A program made the position numbers and the translations under genes. From assembly GCF_030161255.1 (NCBI RefSeq), contig NZ_BSPX01000007.1, positions 1 to 64,000 of the forward strand: a stretch of DNA of 64,000 nucleotides, in the 5' to 3' direction. Positions 27,314-36,200 of this stretch are shown here, one piece after another. Source of the DNA: Zoogloea oryzae (lineage in GTDB: Bacteria > Pseudomonadota > Gammaproteobacteria > Burkholderiales > Rhodocyclaceae). How positions within the stretch are numbered: the first letter of the stretch is position 1; every line of letters begins with the position of its first letter. Below the pieces are notes generated by a model. That model saw only the letters and a list, made by a program, of their open reading frames with translations. It did no database searches and was not told where the DNA came from.

Positions 27314-30300
27314 GCGGCCTCCTGAATCACAAGGAAGGTGATGAGTTCGAAGTCTTCCAGGCCGCCGATGGTATTGGTCAGGGCGGTGGTCTTGCCGCCG
27401 CTGAAGAGGCTGTCCAGGTCCTTCTCTTCCTTCACCGCGATCATCGAGCTGATGGCCTTGCTCAACAGCTCCGAGTAGCTTTCCATGTTCCTTCCATCGC
27501 TCGTTTCCTTATTGAAGGATTGGCAGGCGATGGGAATGGGTTCTGTGTGACCCTTGCAGCCGCTGCGCACGAGGTCCAGCAGGCGCTTGACTTCCGTGTG
27601 ATCATTGATGACAGTGCCGTCGCACCCGATGTAAACGAGGTAGTACGGGTGCAGCCGGTTGTGCTGATTGACGTTGACCTCGGGGTTGCGGTTGCGCAAG
27701 GCAAAGATCACCCCCGGCTCCAGACCCAAGGCAGGATTTGCAGGCACGGCGGCGTGCATACCGTTAGGTACATGGCTGGGTTCGCCATGTGCCTTCACGT
27801 AGTTCAGCAAGTCCATGCGGAAGTCGTTGAGCCCGAGATCGGTGATCGATACGCCGGTTTTGAGGTCTTCCAGCTCGATCACTTCTTCCTGCAGGCGGCG
27901 CAGCTGTTCCTTGCGGTAGGTGACATCGTTGGCCTGCGCGGAAAGCACGTTGTCGTCGCCGGTCGCCGTCACGTCGGCAATCATCATCCGGTTCTCAACC
28001 CGCTCTTTCAGATTGATGTATTCGTCGAGCGAGATGTCGGGCCAGTAGTTCACCAACTGGATGCTGGCATTGGGCGAGCCAATGCGGTCTACACGCCCGA
28101 AGCGCTGAATGATGCGGACCGGGTTCCAGTGGATGTCGTAATTGATCAGGTAGTCGCAGTCCTGAAGGTTCTGGCCTTCGGATATGCAGTCCGTACCGAC
28201 CAACAAGTCGATCTCTGCGGGCTCTTGTGGGAGAACAAGCGCTTTCTCTTTCGAGCGTGGCGAGAAAAGCGTCAAAAGTTCCTGGAAGTCGTAGCTCTTC
28301 TTGAGCGTGGACTTGGGGGCGCCGCTTCCCGTGACTTTGGCACTGTGGAGTTGCCGTTGCGCCAGCAGCTCCGGCGCAAGGTTGGCGTAGAGGTAATCGG
28401 CGGTGTCGGCGAAAGCCGTAAAGATTATGATTTTCTTGTTGCCGGGGTTGATCGGGCTGGCGATCTTGTCGAGCACCTGCGCTTTCAGGTGCTGCAGTTT
28501 TGCGTCGTCCTCGGGGGTGATCTTGTCCATCGAGGCCAGCAGGTCATCGATGATCTGCAGATCAACGCTCAGATCATGCTCCCAGGAGGGCAAGTCCATG
28601 TCGGCCAGGCTGATCTTGACCTTGCCACCAATCTCCCCACCGTTCAGGATCGACAGATCGTCATCCTCGGCGTCCAGGTTTTCCAGGACTTCGGAGAGGT
28701 CGGCTACCTCAGAAGAACCAGCGGCGACACCTCCACCTTCATTGAAGCTGCGGATGGTTGCCAGTGTGTTGGCGTGATTGCCACGCAGGGATCGCAAGGT
28801 CAGCCGGAACGATTCGATCGAGCTTTCCAGACGCTTGAGCAGGTTTGTGGTCATCAGTGCCTGCAGGCCCTTCTCGCGACCGTACAGGCTGAGGTTTTCC
28901 TTCTTGTCACCCGACTGGGCGTTGTAAAGGTCGATGTACTTCCTGACCCGGCTTTGAAGGATGTAGGCTGCTGGCGTATAGACGCAGAGCTTCAGCAGTG
29001 AAAGCTGCTCGAAAATCTCGTTGAAACCCAACACGTCCGAGCGCTGGGTAAGCGGGCAATGGAAGGAAAGCGGCTTGCGGCGCTCGGGGAATTGGCCGAT
29101 GTCCTTCGTGTCGTAGAAGGTCTGGATGTGCCTTCGTGAGCGTGCGATGGTCACGCTGTCCAGCAGTTCGAAAAAATCAAAATCCAGTGAGTCCAGAATG
29201 GCGCGGGCTGTGCGCTCCTCTGGCGGCAGCTTTGACCATACGGTGAAGGCGGCCTGTGCGCCTCGGAAGATATCCTCCACGCTCTTGCTGGTTTTAAGCA
29301 GTCTGCTGAGGTTTTCCGATTCGCCTTCGTAGGCCAAGGCCAACTGGTTGCGCAGATCGTTGAAGCGGTTGTTAACCGGGGTGGCCGAGAGCATCAGCAC
29401 TTTGGTCTTGACGCCTTCCCGGATGACCTTGTTCATCAGCTTCTGGTATCTCGTCTCCTTGTCCTTGTAGGCATCGTTGTTGCGGAAGTTGTGCGACTCA
29501 TCGATGACCACGAGGTCGTAGTTGCCCCAGTTGATGCGGTTGAGCGGTGTGCCAAACGATTCACCGCTGGTGCGACTCAGATCGGTATGGCACAGCACGT
29601 CGTAGCTGAACCGATCCTTGGCGAAGATGTTCGTCTTCAGGTTGCGGTTGTAGTTGAGCCAGTTATCCGCGAGCTTCTTCGGGCAAAGAACCAACACTGA
29701 ACGGTTGCGCAGTTCGTAATACTTGATCACCGCCAGCGCCGTGAAGGTCTTGCCCAAGCCCACGCTGTCGGCCAGGATGCAGCCGCTGTAGGTTTCGAGC
29801 TTGTTGATGATGCCGGTGGCCGCATCCTTCTGGTAATTGAATAGCTTCTGCCAGATCTGTGTGTCCTGGTAGCCCGTGCGATCGTTGGGCAGTACGTCCT
29901 CGTCAATGTCGTCGAGGAACTCGCTGAAGATGTTGTAGAGCATCAGGAAGTAGATGCTCTCGGGTGAATTCTCCTGATAGACAGAGGCGATGTGATCGCA
30001 GATCTGCTGCGTTACATCCTCCAACCTTTCGGGGTTGTTCCAGATCTGGTCGAACAGGCTAAGGTAGGTTGCGGCAAAAGTCGGCTCGTTCATCTTGTTC
30101 ACGAGGTTCGACACTGCGTTGCCTTGCTGGTATCCCAGATCGACGGCCGTAAAGCCATGCAGCGGCATGTAGGCAGTGTTGTCGCTGCCGCCAGCCTTAG
30201 ACTGCACGCATGCGAATTGCTGCATGGGAGCCTTCGTCCGGTTGCTCTTGAACCGGGCCTTGCGACGCATCCAGTCGGCGCACTCCTTGGCAATCGCACG

Positions 30301-30603
30301 CTGGGTAAGTTTGTTACGCAACTGAATTTCAAACTCACTGCCGTACAGGCTTCGCTCTCGATCGACCTTGGGGATGTGGAATTCCCGGCGTTCTTTGCGG
30401 ATCTTGTCGGTCACTTCATCGGCGACGAAAGTGGGTGAGGTGAAGATGAAATTCAGCTCCTCTATCTTCTCCAGTTCGGGCTTCAGTGCCTCAAACGCAT
30501 ACATCGAAAAACAGGAGGCGGCGATCTTCAATCGCGCTCCGGGCTTGAGGGTTTGCTTCAGGTCGTCACCGAGAAGGCGACTGATGTTGTCAATGAGCTC
30601 CAT
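27310..30603 (-). CDS. SNF2-type helicase with N-terminal PLD-like region, first gene of the defence operon
   Basis: A 1097-residue superfamily 2 ATPase. The N-terminal 200 residues (LKIAASCFSMYAFEALKPEL, then FIFTSPTFVADEVTD) have the fold pattern of a phospholipase-D-like nuclease, but I see no canonical HKD motif, so it may be inactive. The motor has Walker A ADSVGLGKT (278-286), DESH (368-371), LSATPVNN, and motif VI QRFGRVDRIGS, as in RapA/SNF2 proteins. C-terminal helices follow. Such helicases remodel or translocate on DNA in several defence systems. It heads a six-gene operon and overlaps DUF4391 by 4 bp. Confidence 0.88.
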   Translation of the reverse strand: MELIDNISRLLGDDLKQTLKPGARLKIAASCFSMYAFEALKPELEKIEELNFIFTSPTFVADEVTDKIRKERREFHIPKVDRERSLYGSEFEIQLRNKLTQRAIAKECADWMRRKARFKSNRTKAPMQQFACVQSKAGGSDNTAYMPLHGFTAVDLGYQQGNAVSNLVNKMNEPTFAATYLSLFDQIWNNPERLEDVTQQICDHIASVYQENSPESIYFLMLYNIFSEFLDDIDEDVLPNDRTGYQDTQIWQKLFNYQKDAATGIINKLETYSGCILADSVGLGKTFTALAVIKYYELRNRSVLVLCPKKLADNWLNYNRNLKTNIFAKDRFSYDVLCHTDLSRTSGESFGTPLNRINWGNYDLVVIDESHNFRNNDAYKDKETRYQKLMNKVIREGVKTKVLMLSATPVNNRFNDLRNQLALAYEGESENLSRLLKTSKSVEDIFRGAQAAFTVWSKLPPEERTARAILDSLDFDFFELLDSVTIARSRRHIQTFYDTKDIGQFPERRKPLSFHCPLTQRSDVLGFNEIFEQLSLLKLCVYTPAAYILQSRVRKYIDLYNAQSGDKKENLSLYGREKGLQALMTTNLLKRLESSIESFRLTLRSLRGNHANTLATIRSFNEGGGVAAGSSEVADLSEVLENLDAEDDDLSILNGGEIGGKVKISLADMDLPSWEHDLSVDLQIIDDLLASMDKITPEDDAKLQHLKAQVLDKIASPINPGNKKIIIFTAFADTADYLYANLAPELLAQRQLHSAKVTGSGAPKSTLKKSYDFQELLTLFSPRSKEKALVLPQEPAEIDLLVGTDCISEGQNLQDCDYLINYDIHWNPVRIIQRFGRVDRIGSPNASIQLVNYWPDISLDEYINLKERVENRMMIADVTATGDDNVLSAQANDVTYRKEQLRRLQEEVIELEDLKTGVSITDLGLNDFRMDLLNYVKAHGEPSHVPNGMHAAVPANPALGLEPGVIFALRNRNPEVNVNQHNRLHPYYLVYIGCDGTVINDHTEVKRLLDLVRSGCKGHTEPIPIACQSFNKETSDGRNMESYSELLSKAISSMIAVKEEKDLDSLFSGGKTTALTNTIGGLEDFELITFLVIQEAA

Positions 30604-30689
30604 CGCGTCCCTTTTTCATTTCCGTGAACCGCTCGTCCACCTTCAAGCCATGCTTGTGCGCGTTGTTCAGGGCCAATACTTCCATCATT

Positions 30690-31101
30690 GATGCGATGGA
30701 GCGGCGTCCTTTTCTGCACTCATCCGCGGTAGTTGCTTGATGTCCGCCAAGGTGCGGATGGACAGGGTTTCGTCCTTTGGGCGCTGTGAGTGAGCTCATC
30801 CTGGGTTTTGCGCTCTTTGGGGGCTGAAGATGATCTCGTAGAAGACGCACATCTCGGTCAAGTCGTGCAGAACGCCTGAGCAATGAGGTCCTAGATCAGT
30901 CATCTCGGCGTCTCTACGCTGGAAGCGGTGCTCTAGGAGGTTCGCTTCCTTGCTAGGCTCTAACCCACAGTCCAAGCGGCGAAGGATGAACATCGGGAGG
31001 ATGACGTCGCGGTACTTGCCGCGCACGAAGACATCCCTGAGGCAGTCGTCCGCGATGGACCAGATGAAACTGACGATCTTGTTGTGCGCTGTGTGATCCA
31101 T
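30690..31101 (-). pseudogene. hsdM fragment (type I methyltransferase N-terminus)
   Basis: MDHTAHNKIVSFIWSIADDC, then VFVRGKYRDVILPMFILRRL, then DCGLEPSKEANLLEH is the start of a type I M subunit. After about 60 residues the match is lost. An in-frame stop occurs at 30796-30798, beyond which the frame continues with DETLSIRTLADIKQLPR. The catalytic parts (DPACGTG, NPPF) are absent. It is the trace of an earlier type I system replaced at this site. It lies between integrase 1 and the helicase gene. Confidence 0.75.
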
Positions 31102-31185
31102 GAGAAGACCGATATGCGTTGCGAGTCTAAAGCCCGCCAAGGATACCGCAGCGTATGGATACTGGCCGAGAGGGAGTGAGGGACA

Positions 31186-31203
31186 AAGCCCACTCGGGGG
31201 CTT
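31186..31203 (-). terminator. Short terminator at the end of integrase 1
   Basis: AAGCCC/GGGCTT stem overlapping the integrase stop, followed on the minus strand by TTGTCC. Modest. Confidence 0.5.
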
Positions 31204-32377
31204 ACTTGGCTGCTTTCTTCCCCGCCTGGAGCATGGCTTCCGTTGCTTTCTCGACTGAATCCCGCACAGGGTCCATGTCCAAGCGTGCGTAAATTGTCGT
31301 GGTGAGGTGGCTCTTGTGGTTCAGGCTCTTGCCGATCACCGTGAGCGATGCGCCCGTTTTCGCCTGCCAACTGCCAAGCGTGCGGCGAAGGTCGTGGATT
31401 CGCAGGTTCTGGAGTCCCGCGCGTTCAAGCACGCGCTCCCAGCCCTTTCGCGGCTCGACCAGATGTCCGGTCTTGCCTGTGCCCGGAAAGACAAATTCGG
31501 CTTCCGATGCGGTTGAGTTGGCTTTACGTTCCTTGAGGATTCGTAGCACTTCGCCCGTCAGGGGGACGTTCTGCGGTGTGTTGTTCTTCGTGTTGGGGAC
31601 TCTCCAAACGCCTTCCGAAAGGCTGACTTCGTCCCACCGCATGGCCAGGACGTTGGCACGCCTTGCGCCGGTAAGAAGGGCGACGAGAAAGAAGTCACGG
31701 AGCATCGGGTTCGTCTCTTCTTCAAGGGCGGCAAAAAATCTTGGCAGCTCGTCGGTCTGAAGGAAGCGATCCCTGCTCTTCTCAGGATTGCGCCGAATTC
31801 CCAAGGCGGGGTTGACCTGCGTGATACCCCACTCCACGCCGCGCCCGAAGATAGACGACACGAGAGCCAGCACCCGGTTTGCCACCGCCGGATGCCCATC
31901 GCGCGTGATGTCGGAATGGATTGTAGCTATCTGCTGGCGCGTGACCTGAGAGAGTCGCTTCGACCCCAAGGGCTTCAAGAGGTACTGGGTGTAGCGCTGT
32001 TCGTCTTCATTCGCGGTGGCCTTACGCGGTCGGGCATGACGCTCCATGTACTGCTGGAACAAATCCCCGAAGGTGTGTTCTGCCCTCAAAGCTCGCTTCG
32101 TCTCGGCTGGGTTGGCCCCTGACGCAATCGTTGCGAGCACCTTCGCTGCCTCCTTGCGTGCAAGCTCGACCGTGAGTTCAGGGAAGCGGCCGAGGGTGAT
32201 CCGCTCCGGCTGTCCGCACTTGGTTCGCTTGAAAATGCAGAACGTCTTAACGCCTGACGACGTTACGCGCAGCCTGAGTCCAGGTGTCTTCGAGTCCTGG
32301 TACTCGACCCTGGCCCCGGCGGCGGGAAGGGGTAGCGCTTCAAGAGCAGTCTTGGTGAAGTTCAGCGTGGCGGTCAT
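31202..32377 (-). CDS. int: Tyrosine-family integrase 1
   Basis: A 391-residue P4-type integrase. N-terminal DUF4102-like arm-binding domain (YQDSKTPGLRLRVTSSGVKT), SAM-like core-binding domain (about 100-180), and a catalytic domain with Arg in LLTGARRANVLAM, H-x-x-R in RIHDLRRTLGSW, and nucleophile Tyr in TTTIYARL. ATG 32377 gives the normal start MTATLNFTKTALEALPLP. It lies 167 bp from att repeat B, divergent from it, and is almost certainly the enzyme that placed unit 1 at tRNA-Phe. All catalytic residues are intact. Confidence 0.93.
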   Translation of the reverse strand: MTATLNFTKTALEALPLPAAGARVEYQDSKTPGLRLRVTSSGVKTFCIFKRTKCGQPERITLGRFPELTVELARKEAAKVLATIASGANPAETKRALRAEHTFGDLFQQYMERHARPRKATANEDEQRYTQYLLKPLGSKRLSQVTRQQIATIHSDITRDGHPAVANRVLALVSSIFGRGVEWGITQVNPALGIRRNPEKSRDRFLQTDELPRFFAALEEETNPMLRDFFLVALLTGARRANVLAMRWDEVSLSEGVWRVPNTKNNTPQNVPLTGEVLRILKERKANSTASEAEFVFPGTGKTGHLVEPRKGWERVLERAGLQNLRIHDLRRTLGSWQAKTGASLTVIGKSLNHKSHLTTTIYARLDMDPVRDSVEKATEAMLQAGKKAAK

Positions 32378-32416
32378 CGTTTCGTCCCCGGTCGAATGCG
32401 TGAGCAATCATACTAC

Positions 32417-32438
32417 GGGGTAACGCTGGGGTTACATT
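32417..32438 (+). repeat. Right copy of the 22-bp end repeat of unit 1
   Basis: One mismatch to 7728-7749 and in direct orientation; contains GTAAC-N6-GTTAC. It lies between the integrase start and att repeat B. Confidence 0.8.
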
Positions 32439-32543
32439 GTGGGGCGAAAATGAGGTATGGAGGTCAATCTTGTTGGGGTGATTGCCGAGTGTAAGTGACT
32501 GATAAAAAGGTTTATTGTGTATTGTGATCAGTCTGGGTGTGGT

Positions 32544-32601
32544 GTAGAGCAGCGGATTGAAAATCCGCGTGTCCGTGGTTCGATTCCGCGACTGGCCACC
32601 A
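32544..32601 (+). repeat. Attachment-site repeat B (tRNA-Phe 3' part)
   Basis: 58 bp identical to 7626-7683. It lacks the tRNA 5' half and promoter. It is the junction between units 1 and 2. Confidence 0.95.
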
Positions 32602-32614
32602 AGAAATGCCAAGT

Positions 32615-32645
32615 AAAAACGCCGATCCATGTGGTCGGCGTTTTT
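32615..32645 (+). terminator. Terminator after att repeat B
   Basis: AAAAACGCCGA/TCGGCGTTTTT stem. Nearly the same hairpin follows att repeat C (49184-49215), but not the intact tRNA. Confidence 0.9.
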
Positions 32646-32737
32646 ACGTTCACGCGAGTCAAACTCCGCGGGCCGGGGCATTGTCGGGTCCGACCTTTTT
32701 TGCGAGCGAGGATCTTGTCAGGAGATCGGTTTTGTGC

Positions 32738-32766
32738 TTGACAAAGCGATCAAATTAATTTATACT
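32738..32766 (+). promoter_or_regulatory. Strong sigma70 promoter of the 40-residue peptide gene
   Basis: TTGACA (32738-32743), 17-bp spacer, TATACT (32761-32766). The transcript would have a leader of about 150 nt that contains a T-arm-like hairpin, GGCGG-TTCGAAT-CCGTC, near 32797-32813. Confidence 0.88.
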
Positions 32767-32923
32767 TAATATAACTTAAAGCTTCGGGGGTGAGGGCGGT
32801 TCGAATCCGTCGCTGCTGAACCGATCTGCTGTCCTTTTTGTGATCTGTTGGATTCTCACGCTGGTTGTTGGTGAGTTCTCGGTTGTTCAAACAGTTATCT
32901 CAAGTTTAGTGAAGGGAGCAGGT

Positions 32924-33046
32924 ATGGATAATATTATTACTTTTTCGGCAGTCATGTTCGCAGTAGGTAAAGCAGTTGTAGGTACTCTGGCAGCAGTAAC
33001 AGCGGGTCTTGCAGCGAACGGTGTCTCCTCTCACCTACATCAATAA
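32924..33046 (+). CDS. 40-residue hydrophobic peptide
   Basis: The peptide reads MDNIITFSAVMFAVGKAVVG, then TLAAVTAGLAANGVSSHLHQ. ATG 32924 has GGGAGC five bases upstream. It is Gly/Ala-rich and hydrophobic over residues 5-31, so it should sit in a membrane. It has a private near-consensus promoter and a strong terminator (33045-33071), so it forms its own transcription unit. It lies between att B and the type IIG gene. A toxin-like, bacteriocin-like or signalling peptide is possible; no family is recognised. Confidence 0.65.
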   Translation: MDNIITFSAVMFAVGKAVVGTLAAVTAGLAANGVSSHLHQ

Positions 33047-33071
33047 GCCCTCGAACTGAGGGCTTTTTTTT
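33045..33071 (+). terminator. Terminator of the 40-residue peptide gene
   Basis: AAGCCCTC-GAACT-GAGGGCTT followed by eight T's, overlapping the stop codon. Confidence 0.95.
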
Positions 33072-33219
33072 GATCAACTCTGGTTTGCTCCCACCTTTGG
33101 CTCCTTGCGCGTCAAAGGTGGCGTCTGTTGCCCGAGGTTGTCACTTGGCTGGCACTGGGCAGCCGCCAAACCATGCCAGAAGGTTAAGATGTCGCCCTTT
33201 GGTTCTAGGTGACACGGCG

Positions 33220-36200
33220 GTGGCAGAAGCAGACAACGGGATCGACCTCTTCCTCAAGCGCTGGAGCGCCGCTGGCGGCAGCGAGCGTGCGAACTACCAG
33301 CTCTTTCTGACCGAGCTGTGCGCGTTGCTTGGCCTGCCCACGCCCGACCCCGCAGGCGACGACACCCGCGACAACGCCTACGTGTTCGAGCGCCGCGTCG
33401 TCATCCGCCAGCCTGACGGCACCAGCAACAACGGCTTCATCGACCTCTACCGCCGCGGCTCCTTCGTGCTGGAGGCGAAGCAGACCGGCAAGACCCTCGA
33501 CACCAGCGGCTGGGACAAGGCGATGCTGCGCGCCCACAACCAGGCCGACCAGTACGTCCGCGCGCTGCCCGCCGACGAGGGACGCCCGCCCTTCATCCTC
33601 GTCGTGGACGTCGGCCGCAACATCGAGCTCTACGCCGAGTTCAGCCGCTCCGGCGCCACCTACACGCCGTTCCCCGACCCCCAGAGCCACCGCATCCGGC
33701 TGGAAGACCTGCGCAAGGAAGACGTCCGCCAGCGCCTGCGCGCGGTCTGGCTCGACCCCCTGACCCTCGACCCCTCGCGCCAGTCTGCGCGGGTCACCCG
33801 CCAGATCGCCGACCAGCTCGCGTCGCTGGCGAAGTCCCTGGAGGCCGCAGACCACCCCGCCGAGAAGGTCGCCAGCTTCCTGATGCGGGCGCTTTTCACG
33901 ATGTTCGCGGAGGACGTCGGCCTGCTGCCCGACCGAGCTTTCACGCAGTTGCTGGAGCGCCTGCAGACCAAGCCCGCCAACTTCGCGCCGATGCTCGAAA
34001 GCCTGTGGCAGAGCATGAACGCAGGCGGCTTTTCGCCGATCCTCGAAGAGAAGGTACTGCGCTTCAACGGCGGTCTCTTCGCCGACGCCAGCGCCATCCC
34101 GCTCGACCGCGACCAGCTTGAGCTACTGCTGAACGCCTCGCGGGCCGACTGGCGCTTCGTGGAGCCGGCGATCTTCGGCACCCTGCTCGAACGCGCCCTC
34201 GACCCGCGCGAGCGCCACAAGTTGGGCGCCCACTACACCCCGCGTGCCTACGTCGAACGTCTTGTGCTGCCCACCGTCGTTGAGCCCCTGCGGGCCGAGT
34301 GGCGCGAGGTGCAGGTCGCAGCGCTCGCCTACGAGCAGCAGGGCAAGCACAAGGAGGCCGTGGAGGAAGTGCGGGCTTTCCACCGCAACCTGTGCGAATT
34401 GCGTGTGCTTGACCCGGCTTGCGGCAGCGGCAACTTCCTCTACGTCACCCTGGAGCACCTGAAGCGCCTCGAAGGCGAAGTGCTCAACCTGCTGCACGAC
34501 CTGGGCGAATCCCAAGGTTTGCTGGCCCTGGAAGGGGTCACGGTGGACCCGCACCAGTTCCTCGGCCTCGAGATCAACCCGCGGGCAGCGCGCATCGCCG
34601 AACTCGTGCTGTGGATCGGCTACCTGCAGTGGCACTTCCGCACCCACGGCAGCGTGAACCCGCCGGAGCCGGTGCTGCGCGACTTCAAGAACATCGAGAA
34701 CCGAGATGCCCTCATTGCGTACGATGGCGTCGAGGTGGTCACGGGCGACGACGGCAAGCCGCTGACGTGCTGGGATGGCGTGACCTACAAGGTTAGCCCG
34801 GTGACCGGCGAGCCCGTTCCGGACGAGGCCGCCCGGGTCGAGCAGGTGCGCTACCTCAACTCCCGCAAGGCCGAGTGGCCGAAGGCGGACTACATCGTGG
34901 GCAATCCGCCGTTCATCGGTGCGGCCACCATGCGCCGCGCCCTTGGGGACGGTTACGTGGACGCGGTGCGCGGCACCTGGAAGCAAGTGCCCGAGTCGGC
35001 CGACTTTGTCATGTACTGGTGGCACATGGCTGGTGACGCGGTGCGTGCCGGGCAAGCCCAGCGCTTCGGTTTCATCACCACCAACAGCATCCGCCAGACG
35101 TTTAACCGACGTGTGGTGCAGGCCCAACTCGACGCCAAGCCGCCGCTGTCGTTGGCCTTCGCGATCCCCGATCACCCCTGGGTGGATGCCGCAGACGGGG
35201 CGGCGGTGCGTATTGCGATGACAGTTGGGCAGGCTGGTGTCGAGGAAGGGCGTCGTTTAACGGTAACGGACGAGACGGAAACGCGGCAGGACGAAGTCGA
35301 GGTGACCCTGCAGGAGCGCCGCGGGCGGATTTTCGCTGACCTGACGATCGGTGCGGACATTGCCAGCGCGCGAGCGCTCAAGGCCAACGCGGGCGTAAGT
35401 TCGCCCGGAGTGAAGCTGCATGGGGCTGGCTTCATTGTCACGCCTGCCGAGGGGCTGCAACTTGGGTTAGGTGTTGTGCCGGGCCTTGATCAACACATTC
35501 GTGAGTACCGCAATGGCCGAGACCTTACCAACCGGCCGCGCGGAGTCATGGTGATTGACTTTTATGGGCTATCGGCTGAAAGGGTTAGAGCGGAGTACCC
35601 AGCTGCGTACCAGTGGGTGCTAGAACGGGTGAAACCGGAGCGCGACCAGAACAACCGAGCGACTTACCGCGAGAATTGGTGGCTGTTCGGCGAGGCCCGC
35701 AAGGACTGGAGGGTTATGGCGCATGGCGCGGCACGCTACATCTCCACGGTTGAAACGTCGAAGCATCGGCTCTTCCAGTTTCTTGACGCCGATATTCTGC
35801 CGGACAACAAGCTAATCAACCTTGCAGTTCAAGACGCAGTTGTACTGGGCGTACTGAGCAGCCGTCTGCATGTTCTCTGGTCGTTCAGGGCCGGTAGTTG
35901 GCTCGGAGTGGGCAACGACTCGGTTTACGTCAAGACGATGTGCTTGGAGAAGTTCCCTTTCCCGCGGCCCACCAACACCCAGGCTGACGGCATCCGCCAG
36001 CTCGCCGAGCAGATCGACGCCCACCGCAAGCGCCAGCAGGCCGCCCACGCCGACGTGACACTGACGGGCATGTACAACGTCCTCGAAAAGCTGCGCAGCG
36101 GCGAGGCGCTGACCGCCAAGGAAAAGCTCATCCACGAGCACGGGCTGGTGTCGGTGCTGCGCGAGCTGCACGACGAGCTGGATCGCGCGGTGTTCGCCGC

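Larger units (their letters stand above)
7684..32543. mobile_element. Integrated unit 1 (about 24.9 kb) at tRNA-Phe
   Basis: Bounded by att repeats A and B, with a tyrosine integrase (31202-32377) next to repeat B and a 22-bp repeat at both ends (7728-7749 and 32417-32438). It carries an AlpA-like protein, a primase-helicase, recombination genes and a defence operon, and several low-GC stretches. No conjugation or capsid genes are seen, so it is an integrative or satellite-like element rather than a complete ICE or prophage. Confidence 0.85.

Noticed and set aside
32544..32601. A second tRNA-Phe gene
   Set aside because: It lacks the acceptor 5' strand, most of the D arm and a promoter, so it is an att repeat only.
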